Below are positions 16,510 through 29,596 of a stretch of DNA of 64,000 nucleotides, in pieces. Each line of letters starts with the position of its first letter. The stretch's first letter is position 1. The stretch covers positions 1 to 64,000 of the forward strand of contig JAQFWX010000048.1 in NCBI GenBank assembly GCA_027605045.1. Reading direction: 5' to 3'. Made by a program: the position numbers and the translations under genes. The notes beneath the pieces were generated by a model that saw only the letters and a list, made by a program, of their open reading frames with translations, ran no database searches and was not told the origin of the DNA. The DNA comes from Phallus indusiatus. Its lineage: Eukaryota > Basidiomycota > Agaricomycetes > Phallales > Phallaceae.

Positions 16510-18868
16510 TCAACTCCAAACATCCAGCATCAACCTCGAACGTTCCTTCAACAGTTTCACAGCTTCAGCTCCCTCTTTCTCTGCTGATCCTCCTTTCGCT
16601 TCTCCCAGAATCTTAGCAAGCCTCTCTTCCACCGAATGCGCCATGCCTTTCGCATCTCCACATATATACACATAGGCCTTCTTATTCAAGATTTCATCGG
16701 CAAGAGCTTCACGGTCGTTCCACATTAAATCCTGAACATAGATCTTGCTACCATCGGGATTGAACTTTTCACGAGACAGCGCAACGTGGAAAGCGAACTT
16801 GTCGCCCAATTCCTCAACGTATTGTTCCCATTCCTCCTTGTAGAGGAAGTCCTCGGTCGACTTGCGGCAACCGTAGAACAGTGACATCCGTCCCCAATCC
16901 GCGAGACTCTCTTTGCCGGCTTTTTCGATTGTGCGACGAGCTAAGGCTACACGTTCCTGTACGAATCCTCTGAATGGCGCAACACCCTGATAAGGGACAG
17001 GTTAAGAAGGAATCCTTAAAACAATTGATATGATAGGAGACTTACGGTACCAGGTCCAATCATGATAATCGGACTTCTTGGGTTCGTAGGCAAACGGAAT
17101 GTAGATCTGCGGACATGAACGGGAACCTTGTACACAATATCTTCCTTGTAAGCTCCTCGAGGACCACCAATTGCGTAAAGAGGTGTGTTGACCAAGGCAG
17201 GGTTTCCAGATTCCGAAATCAATGGCAATTGTTCACCATTAGCAGCGTGTTTCAAGTTTAGAAGGAAGTTTGTGCCAACACCATAGACCCATCTTGGCTG
17301 AACCTTTGCATTCTCAATCGACTGGTATTTCAAGACAACAGCGGTGATATGAATCGAAGTGGGGTACAACTTGGGCGACGAAGATATAGAATAATACCGC
17401 GGCTGGAGACGAGGAATATTTGAAACGATCATATCGAAAGGAATCTTCCAGATAGTGGTGTTCTCCGCCGTTGGTCGCGCAACAATGTCATTACCCGCAG
17501 CCAGCTGTAATACCTCAGCCAATTTCAGGCACCCATTTCCGACAATACTGGCATATAATTCCTTGTCAGTGCTGACGTTTTTAAGGAATTGTTCGGCTTC
17601 AGGGTTCGGGGCGTACTTGGCGAGGTGACCGAGGGTTTGACGACCAGCGACAGCGCTAATGTCAATGTAGTGACGAAGGACTGTGGCGTAGGTTGTTGGC
17701 ACGGGGAATGGAACTTTGGCTAGGGCAGGGTCCAGGGACTCGATTCCGATGACAGCGTCTCTACGCTCAGGTGAGCTTAAGCCAAGGGTGCAAAGGAACC
17801 GATCAACTTCGACCTCCGCGTTCGAGGGCCATACACCGACATGATCTCCGTGTTGATAATTGATACCTGATCCTTCGATATTAAGCTCCATATGTATACA
17901 ATTTCTGTCAGCGTCAATGGTAAACAATTCCTTGCAGACGGTAATTGGTGCAGGGTATGGATTTTTGGCGTCATGAATACCGCGAGTGCGTGTCAATGCA
18001 CGGGCAGAAAGTTCACCTAAAAAAAATTAATAATGATCCACGGTTTAACAATGGTAAGTAACATACCCAGATATACTTTCTCGGCAGGATGGGAATCTAA
18101 TTCAGTTACGGCGAAATCGGGGGTGTCACCACCGCCACCCTCCTCAACACCCATTTCGGCAGCAAAAGCAGCCCACATAGGTTCTTTCCATTCCAAATAG
18201 TCTTCTTCCATACTCTTATCGTCATCACCCTCGCCACGTTCACCGATACGTCGAGCACCGGCTTCTTCGAGAGCTTTATCCAATTTCCGTGCAATCTCAT
18301 TATAGTGCTCATAAGTCCTGTTTCCTAAACCAAACATGACATAACGGAGGCCTTCAAGTCTGTGTTCCCCTTTGGAGAAGTTGAAATCCGGTTCAGTAAT
18401 GTTTTGCATCAACTGGACGGCGTTGTCGGTGGGTTCACCCTCGCCGTATGTCGCCATGACGAATACAACAGCACAATCGTCTGGAACTAGATCCAGGTTT
18501 TCGAAGTCGTATTCTTCAGGATCGCATACTAATGAGGCTAAACCATACCGCGACTTTGCCTCTTTAGCCAACCGAATAGCGTATTCCTCAGCAGTACCAG
18601 TTTGAGAACCGTAAAAGATGACGAGTCGTTTTTTCTATGTAACGAAGTGAGATGGATGAAAAGACAAAATGGATTTCAAACGCACAGCTGCTTTCATCTT
18701 TGCCACAAAGTCCCTCGGATCTCCTGTGCCATTTTGGGCGACTTTTCCAACGACAGTAGGCGCTTTTTTGGGCTCGGAACTGGAGAAAAGAGACCCGCGA
18801 AAGAGATAAACTGCAGCGACGACAATGCCTATGGCTAAAACGATCACGTCTGAAGAAGGAGAACCCAT
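16510..18868 (-). CDS. CPR1: NADPH-cytochrome P450 reductase
   Basis: This ER-membrane diflavin reductase passes electrons from NADPH through FAD and FMN to cytochrome P450s, including sterol 14-demethylase. The start ATG (18866-18868) gives MGSPSSDVIVLAIG, followed directly by one N-terminal membrane anchor. The FMN domain shows YGSQTGTAEE, ATYGEGEPTD and GLGNRTYEHYN; the FAD domain shows RYYSISSS; the NADPH domain shows GPGTGVAPFRGF, FYGCR and YICGDAKGM; it ends in the conserved aromatic C-terminus LDVWS. Introns lie near 18640-18690, 18015-18065 and 16990-17045. Total length, about 720 residues, matches the family. It is transcribed toward POL12 (same strand), with about 320 bp between its stop and the POL12 start. 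Confidence 0.95.
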
Positions 18869-20286
18869 AATCAACTAGGCTCTGTACTGCGTTGAGCAAT
18901 TTAAAGAAAAACTAAAAAAAGAAGGGTCCGCTGTGAAAGATATGATAAGCATTTTGACAGTGTAACAGGGTGATCAAAACAAAGACCGTCTTGACACATA
19001 AAACTCTGCCATGACTTATGTCCAAGAGAAAACAAAACTAAACACTTACAGAACGAAAGGAAATGAAACACCCTCACCCTCCTGTCACTCGACGAAAGCA
19101 GGACGTTTCGGCAGAAGAAAAAATGGTACGTTTGGGTCGGACTTTGAAATCTGGGTACTTTAAAAGCTGGGGAGGTTTAAAGCGAGCCGGCACGGATCGG
19201 GCTGGAATTGAATTTTTATACAGCCTTTCGGCGAATATTTCAGGGGATTGGACTAGACCGGGCTGGAGGGAGGAAGGGAAAGTGACCAAGCCAATCAACG
19301 GGGAGAGGGAAGTAAATAGAATGTTTTAGAAACAAGCTACGTGTACAGCAATAATCAAGCTCAAAAGAAGCCGGATTATCTATCCCGCTTCTGATTCATG
19401 CTTGCCCCAACGGGAGCTCTTCGACTTATGCGGGAAGTTTGGTATGCCGAGCCAGTAGCAATTATCATGCTACTTCGGCTACGTAGTGCCCACAGTGCAC
19501 AGCCTTCTGCAGCGTATGGTTAATTCAAGAGGATCCACTTTCACAATACATTCAAGTACAAGGAATGTTACACAATATTGACACTAGACACTCCGCGTAA
19601 CGATCAGCAATCATAATCTTGCATAGCATTGGGCCAAGCCATTTGTCTCCCCCAATCCCCAAGCCCGTCCAGCCAATTTCGTTGGGGCTCGCCCTCGTTG
19701 CTCTTATGTACATATATCCGCAAAGAAATCCATTTCAAGCTCAAGTTCCGCACTTGTTACATACATGAAACGCAGATTTCTAGGCGTAGCTACGCTACGT
19801 ATGCGTAATATACAGCTTCTGCCTAGTCAGGTTCACCGATATCAAGCCACTTCGTACCTTCGGATCTTAGGGGATACATCTTGCCAATAACGGATTAGTC
19901 TTATAACATGTCGGTATGGAAAATAACCAAACGCGATCCTGACTTTCTTATTCATTTTTCACGGCGGACGTCGGTATGTCATGTAAATTTATCGGAGTCC
20001 GAGCCTTGAATCAGCCTCATTGCAAAACCACCTGAAGACTTCAAAACAAAACTATTAGCTTAGAATCCTGGCACGAGAACTTTCGATAAACGATAATAGA
20101 AGTTTTTTTAAAACCCCAATCTGAGCCTGAGAGTGAAAAGAACTTAAAGCCTTTCGACACAAGTTCGACAGTCGTAGACTTTAGTTTCACAGCTGGGCCA
20201 GTGGCGAGTCGGAGGCGACGTGTGAGCCAGCAGTGACAAGCGCGCAGTCACACCATAATCTTTGTTCCGAATTCCTTTGTGCTGCG
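18869..20286. other. 1.4-kb intergenic region between divergent CPR1 and DAD1
   Basis: No supported gene. One 88-codon frame near 19063-19329 has no domain character. Both flanking genes read outward, so both promoters are here. Confidence 0.45.
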
Positions 20287-20631
20287 ATGAACGCGTCGAA
20301 ATACGTCGAAGACGAACCATCTTTTTTTGAACGCGAGAGGAACAGATTATGTAGCGAGATATCTCGGGTAAGCTGTCTATACATCTCTTTATGACTTTCT
20401 TTCATGATACGAGCGAAGGATTTTGAAGAATTGCTGTCCTCAACAAACATGCTATCTCGGAAGTTGGAAGATGCTCTTGGCATGCGGAAAGAGCTTGAGC
20501 CAATTACCAACTTATGGGAAAGCTTTTATGAGCTGATGAAGGAGCAACAACCTGACGTTGAGTTCGGAACCGATGGTCAGGGTATCCCCGGAACAGGCGG
20601 TCATGTTGTTACAGGAAAGGTATCAGAGTGA
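20287..20631 (+). CDS. DAD1: DASH complex subunit Dad1
   Basis: Dad1 is a small subunit of the fungal DASH/Dam1 ring, which couples kinetochores to spindle microtubules. Two exons give about 98 residues: 20287-20367 (MNASKYVEDEPSFFERERN...) and 20419-20631, joined across a 51-nt intron starting GTAAGC. The family signature is the FFERERxRL helix followed by FEELLSSTNMLSRKLEDALGM and LWESFYELM. The C-terminal GTGGHVVTGK tail is common in fungal members. The stop TGA is at 20629-20631. Confidence 0.88.
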
Positions 20632-21010
20632 AATATGATACGTGTGCTACAATACGGGTAAGACGTCTTCACTATTGTTGAGAACCAAAGCTTATTTTCT
20701 TATTTCGCTAAAAAATACTCAAAGTTTAGAATGACGTTTGAACTGTATTACTACATTTTCATTCATAACACGATCACACGACTTTGCGCAATATCTATCA
20801 CATCTAAGTTTGAAAATAATTATAACTCATCTTTTCGTGCGGGTTCTATGATGTATGCGTCCTTGTAAGCATTGGACCTGTTCGTGTAACAAGTGACACT
20901 ACAAGCTTTACATAAACACCCTTTGGTCGGGCCAAGCAGGTACCTATGTTTATTCAAGCTCGTTACGTCCAATACCCAAGAACCAAGAACGTCGACTCAA
21001 GATCTACACA

Positions 21011-23138
21011 ATGACCAGATTATGTCTTACTTCTTCCATCAAAGCCGATCAACTATCTCTAAAAGTTTTACATTTCCTTACAAACCAACCCGATGAACGG
21101 CAAGTAATCGAAGCGAAGGACTCAATAAAAATGATCAAGGCATGTGACTTGAAACATGTTCGAATACTTCCACCACTCTCTCGATTGGCTATCGTCGTTG
21201 AGGGAATAGTTGATGGGTCAGTTGTGTCCGTGGAACGAATATGCAATTCTGCCGTTGGCAAACATCTCTTGCAGTGTCTGCGAAAGGCACGTCTCTATCT
21301 CTGCGTCCCTTTTATTCTCAAAAGCGTCTTAGCTCAGAGCATACATGCTCTAGAATTCTGATGCACTGTGCATACACGATATCTCTGACATCGCTATTGA
21401 AAACGGAAAAGCTACTAGTGCGGATCGATGATTCTCTATTTATAACCGCACAACTTTATTGACGGGCGCGCCAGTATCGTTTTCATCCTCTCATCCTCCT
21501 TTAGACGAATTCAACTCGCCACATCTCATATTATTATCACTGAAACTGGTTTATACATGGAGATCGGATTTGACCGAGAAAGAAGGAGTTAATTGGGAGA
21601 CCAGCCTTGGTTGCAATGTTCCATTTAACCCTGTAATGTTCAACCGGGTATCCCCATTTGTAGAGCTTCTTGACAGAGTTGGCCGCCGATTATTCTGTCA
21701 TCACATTATTCGGTATAAATCTCTTTCTTTAATTAGCCCTTACATGGCATTCTATCTGCTTACTTTTTTATTTATTTTGAAATTGGATGTAAGCAGACGG
21801 TATCCTTGGATGTTTGGGCCTTATTCCACAGCGATTCGTAAAGAGCAGGCATTTTTCCCAATCACCGCGAAGTCCCTTTGTTCGGTTTTCGGAAGATCTG
21901 AAGATCAATTGCTTAGGAGTAAATTCTTGGCGAAGATACAGGTAAAGAAGAATATATTCCCTTCGGAATCCTCGCCTTTTATCCGTAGTTGTTGCATCGC
22001 TGTTTATAGGAAATGCGGCGTAAAAATATCCTACACAATCAACTTGCCTATCAATCCATACACCAGGCCATCCAAAAACAAAACAGTTTACCCGCCAATC
22101 GTGCTGATATAAATACAGACGACCTTGACTCTGTGGAAGAAGTCGCATCATCCTCGCTTGTCCTTGAGGAATTTCTGACAAATATGTTCGTGAAAGGTGT
22201 GAAACCATGGATTAAGGTTTGTAATTAGCCGGATGTGCACATCTAAGGTAAATTGTGCGCTCACATTAACCCTTATCTTAGGGCTTGCGCGGGTATTCTT
22301 CTTGTAGCAGTGAAGACGACGACTCGCATATATCTGACATTGATCTCATCTCGGCGAATACTATGTCTTACAACCAAGATGAAACCCCTGAATTAGATTG
22401 GTCATCATCGTCAGAATCCGACAGTGTTCAAGATGAATTTGAGCTTTTGCAAAACAGTGACGTACACGATGAGGACGATGATTTCTTAGTTGATTTTCCG
22501 TAAGCTAACGGCATGCCCAAAAAAAAGTGGCGAGCACGAAAAACTGATTGACACTTCATTAATAATTATAGAGAATTCGCTCTCAATGATGGTCGCGGAG
22601 ACTTTGAATTAGGAATGCGTTCTGACGGGGTCTCACTTGAAGCCAGGTCCGCTGAGAATGCAGTTAGCGAAGATCGCGAGTGTCTTGAAAGTGCGGCAGG
22701 GATCAAGATTCTGCCTCAGTGTTCTTTCGATGCGGATCCAATGAGTGGGGAAACTAAGATTTCACCAAGCCCACTTCGGGAGTTATTCTTGAACAGGGGT
22801 ACGTCGATAAATTACCCACTCAAGACCAAGTCCCAAGGGCGTGTAAATCAAATATTCATTTGTGGTTCTGCAGCGACTATGAACGATGTAGCCAATGAAG
22901 AGCCAAATTGGACTGAAATGGATATAGACGATGGCTCGGGTGGAATTTCTGACAGCTTGGACCCTTCTTGCAATGTGCACGGTCCCTTACTCAGCGATGG
23001 GATAAATGGTCAGGTGAGTATTCAATGTTCTTCGGAGCTCTCTTTGCCGCAAAATAGCGTATTGAGCCACCTGTCCAGGAATGGCTTGTTCACGTGAATG
23101 ACCTGTTTGAATGTGAGTCTGGTTCGGAAATGGACTAG
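21011..23138 (+). CDS. Hypothetical acidic multi-exon protein
   Basis: I do not recognise a family. The first exon starts at the ATG at 21011 (MTRLCLTSSIKADQLSLKVL). Later exons are linked by consistent splices: an intron begins at about 21717 (GTATAAA), another after AKIQ (GTAAAG to TATAG before EMRRKN), another after WIK (to TTAG before GLRGYSS), another after VDFP, and one after GINGQ (GTGAGT). The last exon at 23079-23138 encodes EWLVHVNDLFECESGSEMD. The join between exon 1 and the block starting near 21476 is unclear. The first half is globular-looking; the second half is acidic and Ser-rich (DWSSSSESDSVQDEFE), suggesting a nuclear or regulatory protein by composition only. Confidence 0.6.
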
Positions 23139-23648
23139 GACCCCCGATGTTAAACAGCCTGAGTGCAAGATTTGAGATTTGTCTCACACACAGTCACACC
23201 ATGCATCATGGGCGTGTGTGCCTTTAGATTCGCAGTCCTGAGACTGGTGGACTCAGTAGTGCCCTTCTTCGATGGGGGGTTTTTCTCATTTATCGTACCT
23301 CTTCTTCACAGTTGATGATGAATACGAATATGCTATTGTTGTTTATGGCCTGTGCGCGCAGCCTGGAGCCTGGAGCGCAGCCCGCATGATTCTTCGAGAA
23401 AAAGAGTGACTGTGATGCGGTGTTTTATTAGTGATGACTGGGCGCTTACGCGCGGGTTCAAATACCCAAGAGTGGCTCTTCAGTTTCAAGCTCCGCAGAC
23501 TTTCTTTGCCGCGTCTCTCTTCTGTCCCTTACAAAAACATTGGACCCGCAGAATTAACTCTCTCTCGTACTCTTTGACTCTATCACTGTTCACTTTTGCT
23601 TGAACCCTAAACCCGAACCCACCTACCTCAATCCAACGCGCTCGAAAC
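23139..23648. other. Spacer and promoter of the IGO1-type gene
   Basis: No gene is visible. Pyrimidine-rich sequence (about 23560-23640) precedes the start codon at 23649. Confidence 0.4.
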
Positions 23649-24199
23649 ATGTCTGCAATACTACCTGCACGAGCGAAGAAGATTGATATCACTGTACGTC
23701 ATTTCACTCGCTGTCAAAACCCATCATCAACTTGATCATTCTTTCTTAAACAAATACTTTTTTTTAATAGAAATTGACCGAGGAAGAACAAAAACTCTTT
23801 CGTTTATATGGCAAGCTTCCTACTCATAAGAACGCCCTGGCCAAAATGCAAAAGGTCCGATTTTCTCGCTGTTGCTATCTCATGTCAGTTGCCACGTTGC
23901 TAACGTACAGCATTTCTTTCAGGAACGTAAATACTTTGACTCAGGCGACTACGCCTTGTCTAAGGCTGGAAAGGAACCCCAAGAATCTGTAGGAACCGCC
24001 ATACCTCAGCCCGAAAAGTGAGCCCATTTTTTTTCCTCGTTTAAAAAAATTGTCGGGGGCCGAATCTGATCCAAATGCTCTCAGCATCCCACATGCGTCT
24101 TCGCCACCTTCCAAGGAGTTGAGTTTATCGGTGTCCCCTAGTTCCTCGATGCCAATGGTCAGGGAAAGCTCAGCAGTTGCCATTTCTGCCAGAGAGTGA
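23649..24199 (+). CDS. IGO1: Endosulfine/ARPP-19 family protein (Igo1-like)
   Basis: Endosulfines are small phosphoproteins which, once phosphorylated by a Greatwall/Rim15 kinase, inhibit PP2A-B55 and so control mitotic entry and quiescence. Four exons encode about 110 residues: MSAILPARAKKIDIT, then KLTEEEQKLFRLYGKLPTHK, then the exon with RKYFDSGDYALSKAG, then an IPHASSPPSKE tail. The FDSGDY motif with its phospho-serine is the family hallmark and is intact. The splices are GTACGT, GTCCGA-type and GTGAGC donors, all with consistent phase. The stop is at 24197-24199. It lies two genes from the DASH subunit, but no operon-like link is implied. Confidence 0.92.
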
Positions 24200-25368
24200 A
24201 CTCCATCGACGCATCGTGCCTCTCATGCCCCATTTTATATTACTACCATTTCGTTTCCAAGTTTTCCGCCCAACTGTATTCGTATCGATTCCAGCCATCA
24301 TTCATCCAAATTTCCAAGATAGCCATATGAAGATCGCTCGTATATCACTGCTCATCTCGGTTTCGATGGTTTCGGCGATCTCCTCCCACTCATCATGACT
24401 CCATGCATGATGTCCCGCCAAGCCACACGAACACAACATTTTTTCAAATCCTCCCACCCCTCCGTGTTGGTCTTTCATTTCGTTATTTGCGTTTTGTTTT
24501 TAGACAGTTTAGCATTGATTATTCCACATTCAAACGCCCATATTCATTCTGGGTTGTAAATTACGTCTGCTATTTCGGAAATGTACATGCATTCATTTTC
24601 CATAATACGTGTCATATTTTTTTTTATGTAAGCTCAACAGGTCCGATCGTTGCTACCATCATCTTGTGGACATGGACAAAAAGTTAAAGGCACGCGTTTA
24701 TTTTTGTGTTCTTTTCATTAAAATGAAGATTGGATGCTCGTTTTTCTCGGGAAATGACGGCCTTTGGAGCTTCGCTAATTAAGCTTCTCCAAAGACATGT
24801 AACACTGCCACAACCCAGTATTCAATTTCAGATACTAGGTCACGAGCCCCGTTAGTGCATTGGAGAAGCTATTATATTCATCACACATCAAGCTCAAGCT
24901 CCAGGTGAAGCTTCTGCGCCTCCATATGATGGAGCCCTCACGGTCATTCATTTGTTCTTTTTGTACGCGTGATTTGTTGTATAGAATCTTCTCGCAATCA
25001 GTGCGCAGTGATTAGTTTTTGAGAATTGAGTGAAGCATGATTCAGTATGATAATGACAGTGGGCAGCGAAGAAATTCAATGGTAGACCATATGGTATGAG
25101 ATAACTCGCTCTCAGCAGCGCTGGCAGCCGCATCCGTTGAAAGCCAATGCGGTTGCACGGAGAGAGATTTCGTACAGGAACTCCCGCTATAACTATAGCT
25201 CTCAGACTAGGATAAGAAAGCTAAGATCGGAGGAGGGTGATTCAACTATCATAATTGAGAACAAGCTTGTGAGAAGGCTGAAAGGTGGATGATAGTGCCA
25301 CTGGCAACTCTAACACCGACAGAACACGATTGACTAGAATAGACGCCTTCCCGGCAATTACCCGTTTT
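24200..25368. other. 1.2-kb intergenic region
   Basis: No supported gene. An 8-bp-stem inverted repeat (CTTTGGAG ... CTCCAAAG) lies at about 24752-24796 and could form a hairpin in the IGO1-type transcript or be a repeat remnant. Confidence 0.4.
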
Positions 25369-26537
25369 ATGCTCAATCACTCCATCCGCATTGGCATCGT
25401 TTCGCATTATAGACCGAAACATGTTTACATTCACAACTTTATCTCGTCTCGCACATCTTTAATCCGTCACAATACCCATAATACGTCTTCCTCGAGTTCC
25501 AACTCGGAAGCTCGGAATGTTTTGCGGAATGAATCCGGTCCGCATCGTGATACTACAACTGCCGTTCTACCAAAAGAAACGTCAGCGAAATTAGAGAACT
25601 TTTGCACTCTCTTGCGTGAACGGGCAAAATCGCTTTCGTCAGCAGCATCCGTGCAGTTTGCGCAACTGGGAGGAAAGTTGAATCAGATATCGGGATATGA
25701 ACATATTGAATCATTGAAGAATCAGGTCGTTCAAAATGGTGAAAGAATTTTCAGCTTTCGGGGAGGTTACTTTCCTTTGCTAAATGTCATTCTTCAGAGG
25801 CTGCTATCCTTACGAAGCGACAAGCAGCTCGTGACGCAAAAGTAGCGTATGATGAAGCTGTAGCTCGGCGGTCCAACTCACAGAAGGAGGTCAATGATCT
25901 TCTGCAAAGAAAGTCATTTTGGACAGAAAGCGATGTTGGCCGATTTACCGCGCTGGTGCGACAAGATCACCTGTATGAACAAGAAGAAGCTCGAGCTAAA
26001 TTATACGTGGAAACATCGGAAGCCGACGTCGAACATCAGTTCAACGAGCTCATGCGAACGATTCTCAACAGGTATCACGAGGAGCAAGTATGGAGCGATA
26101 AAATCAGGAGCGCTTCGACGTATGGATCGTTGCTTGCGTTAGGAGCGAACATTTTCCTTTTCTTTCTGGCGATTATTGTTGTCGAACCATGGAAACGGAA
26201 ACGGCTGGCTCAGACTTTTGAACAACGGATCGAGCATCTGTCAATAGAAAACCGGGAGTTAATCCGACAGGGATTGGTTGATGTCACGGCTCATCATGAA
26301 AAGCAGGAGATTCTGTTCGAGAAGCTGGAACATATCTTAGAGCAGTTGCCGTTGTCAGCCACCGGTGTTAAAGAAACAAATGTCGATGTTCCCGTGCCTC
26401 CAGAGCAACAGCAACACATTCAATCGGAGGGATTAGCCAAAGTGGGCACAAATGATCAGGAAAGATGGTTAATTGGTCTCCTCGGAGCAGCTGGCGGAGC
26501 AGCATTGACAACTATTCTCGCATATTTTAGATCATAA
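25369..26537 (+). CDS. MDM33: Mitochondrial inner-membrane protein Mdm33/She9
   Basis: Mdm33 (She9) acts at the mitochondrial inner membrane in inner-membrane fission and shape. The first ATG of the frame is at 25369 (MLNHSIRIGIVSHYRPKH), a basic, Ser-rich presequence suited to mitochondrial import. A coiled-coil segment (about residues 70-220) contains KRQAARDAKVAYDEAVARR and RFTALVRQDHLYEQEEARA. A transmembrane segment follows (SLLALGANIFLFFLAIIVV), then a second coiled coil and a C-terminal membrane segment (WLIGLLGAAGGAALTTILAY). One intron (GTTACT donor at about 25768, acceptor before EAAILTKRQ at about 25799) restores the frame. The stop is at 26535-26537. The architecture fits the family closely. 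Confidence 0.88.
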
Positions 26538-26625
26538 TATATATTTACAATCAATTTTTTGAGAAAATATTGGTCTTTGGGTCAAATGTGTGACAGTTCG
26601 TGTTGTGACGTCACTTTAGAGGCAT

Positions 26626-29407
26626 ATGCCTGACCCCGACTCTGACAAGCATTCGCGGAAACGCGCCAGGACTGAAGAACACAAATCGAAATCGAAGCTT
26701 CGATACAAAGACGATTACGATGGCTCGCATAAAAAGCACAAGCGAAAACATGATAAGAAGGAGCATGTGAAAGTAATAGACGATGATGACGATGATGTTT
26801 GGATAGAGAAGAATATCGATGGCGAGACTGTAAGTCCACAAACGTTCTTGTCATTTGACAATTATGCTTAAAGCTGTTTTTAGCCGCTAGCACAAGATAT
26901 CCCGACTGCTGAAAGCTTAAAATTAACTTCTCGTGCCTATGAAGTCGAGACTGACCCGCCGCTTCCACCAAGCAATGTAACTGAATCTCAAGTGAAGAGG
27001 GACGATTGGATGCTGGATCCCACATCTAAGCCTACTGTTCCTAACGATGAGAAGCCTCTTAGAGGTGACTTTTTTTTATCCCTGGGCACAGAACACAGGC
27101 GAAAAGAAGCACCAAAACGTCCTGATCCTGAAGCTGTATGTTTTTTGTTACAATCTTTTAATCAATCAAATTTTAAAACTAAAGTTTCTTAAATCAAAGC
27201 CTGTTAGACACATTGGCCTGTGGGATCCTAACAATTCCTCGCAAAAAGTAGAAGAAAAAGTTCCGCCCAAATCTCGTCCGTCTACTCCAGGAGGTCCAGG
27301 CTCTCAATGGCGAATGATGAAACTGCGAAAAGTGTTCGAAACAGCAGCGGAAGAAAAGAGATCCATCGAAGAAGTTGCTTTAGAGCGGTTTGACTCTTTA
27401 GAAGCTTTCGAGGAGGCTAAGGAGGAGCGAAGAATATTAGATGAGCGAGAAGGTCGGAGAACGTCTAGAGGGTCAAGACATGAGGAAGTGCGAAATAAGC
27501 CTCGGGCTGAAGAGTCATACATGTTTTCGGATGTTGGAACTGCCGCTCTTGCTGGTCGCAGCGCGTCATTCAAACGTCCTGGAACTCGGGATCACAGTGG
27601 ACCGTCCACTCCTGTCGGCCGAGGAAGTGTTCCCCCTACAAATAAACGTGTTGATTCATTGAGATTACCATCAGAAGCTGCATCTCCTGCGACATCTCAT
27701 GCTACCCTGACACCTATTCCGACCGTTATGACGCCTCCTGTTGCAGGGCCTTCTAAAACGCCTGTGTTATCCACGTCGGAGTTGAACAAACTGCAGGCAA
27801 AGGTTCTCAAAGCCAAGTTGATGGGAAAACCTGATGCAGCTGAACTCGAGAAAGAATATGAAATCGAGTTGGCGAGAGCTCGTAATGGGGGTGTACCGGA
27901 AGACGAAGAAGGTAACAGGATCAAAGTGGAAGTTTTGCCAACGTTGGATGCAAGGGGACGGTTGTATGATGTCGGGCAGGGCAAGAATGAGCAGCCAATT
28001 CTTCCTGGTAACAGGAAGAAAAAGGAAAAGGTATTGTAATGTGTGGGTTTGTTTCGTTTTATCGATATTTATTCCCAAACCTAGGTGGAAACGAGGGATC
28101 CTAAAACAGGTGAAGTCGTACGCTACAATGCCGATGATGATAGTACCACCCTTGGCGACATGTTACGACAAGAGAAGTTTGGGGCTGGTATGTCAGATCA
28201 GAAGGATATGGATGCCCAACTTGCGAGAGCTATCATGGGCGATGCCAAGTTTGAGGTATGTGGAATCTCGATTTCAATCATGTTTTTTTTGTAATGTTTA
28301 CATTCCGTTACGTTATGCAGAGCGATCTTGAATACATGGATGACAATGCAGAGAAACTAGGTCGCAAGAAAATGCGATCCGATGCTATGAAAAGGCAATT
28401 CGCCATTCATGGTAAGACTTTCTTAGTTTATGTTTATCCATGAGCTAATCTATTGTGTGTAGATTACGCTCGAACGAAACGGATTCTCGATACATGTCCG
28501 CATTGTTATGGCGAAGATGATTCACCTCCTAAAGTTGGGGTTATTGCTATGGCGACGAGATGTTATCTCGCAGCTACTACACATGAGGAACTTGTTGACG
28601 GGCATTGTCATATTGTACCCATACAACACCATTTGTCTATGTTGGAAGGTGATGACGACTTGTGGGATGAAGTTCGGGTAAGATAGGGTGTTGGAAGATT
28701 GACCGGTGATGTCCATTCTTATAATATTTTTTTTTCAGAACTTTATGAAGTGTCTGATGAAGATGTTTGCCGAAGAGGACAAGGGCGTCGTATTCTACGA
28801 GACTGTTTTGAATCTCAAATGGCAAAAACACACGTACATTGAGTGCGTTCCAGTGTCTTGGGAGATCTATGAGCTTCTGCCAGCCTATTTCAAGGTTTGT
28901 TGTTCTCCACCGTCGAAGCTGGTATTCTTTTTTGCTAAAGGAGGACTGCAGGAATCGATCCTACAGTCGGAAGCCGAATGGTCTCAACACAAAAAACTGA
29001 TCGACTTTTCCGCTCGTCCTGGTGGTTTCCGTCGAGCTATGGTCCCTAATTTACCTTATTTTATGATTCAATGGGATCATAAAGGTGAAAAAGGATATGG
29101 TCATGTCATAGAAGGCACTGATGAAGCTGGCGGAGACCCTGAGGGCATTATTGACGAAGGGGCAAAAGGTGGAGGGGAATTCCCGCGGTTCGTTTTTCTT
29201 TTTTTCCCCGTTTGTTTAAGACATAGATACGATGATTTTCTTTCTAGTTATTTTGCAGCTGAGATTATTGGAAATCAAGTGGATGTCGAACCTCGTCGAT
29301 GGCGACGACCTCGCAGGATTGACTTTAGTTCGAACAAAGCGCGGGTCAAAGCTTTCAACACCAAATATTCCAAGTTCGACTGGACTGGCATGATATCCCG
29401 GGGATAA
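26626..29407 (+). CDS. cwf19: Spliceosome-associated CWF19-like protein
   Basis: This nuclear factor of the CwfJ/Cwf19 family is related to the lariat-debranching step and late spliceosome complexes. The start at 26626 (MPDPDSDKHSRKRART) leads into a Lys/Asp-rich N-terminus with DDDDDDVWIE. The middle part carries LWDPNNSS and the conserved DMLRQEKFG and DDNAEKLGRKKMR stretches. The C-terminus has the two CwfJ domains: CPHCYG, then the HIT-like VDGHCHIVPIQHH motif, then the second domain with SEAEWSQHKKLIDF, PNLPYFMIQWDHKGEKGYGHVIE and FDWTGMI. About eight short introns have consistent phases. The stop is at 29405-29407. About 88 bp separate it from the MDM33 stop. Confidence 0.92.
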
Positions 29408-29596
29408 AGGATAGTTTACACTGTATTTTATACAAGTACTCCGAGCGGGGTGTTTCGTGTATGTATTTAGGTAATATCCCCGCGCATTCTTTTGTAATGT
29501 GTAAAGCTGTAAGTGCACGACAGATCTCAATGGTACAACGTCGGTAATATATTTCTGATAAAATGCCTGTGTAATGGTACTTGGTTAAAAGAGAAT

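Noticed and set aside
19063..19329. 88-codon plus-strand frame upstream of DAD1
   Set aside because: No domain, no splice-consistent continuation, and overlapped by an equally long frame on the other strand.
23450..23475. T-arm-like GGGTTCAAATACCC suggesting a tRNA gene
   Set aside because: No matching acceptor stem, D-arm or A box is found upstream at the right distance.
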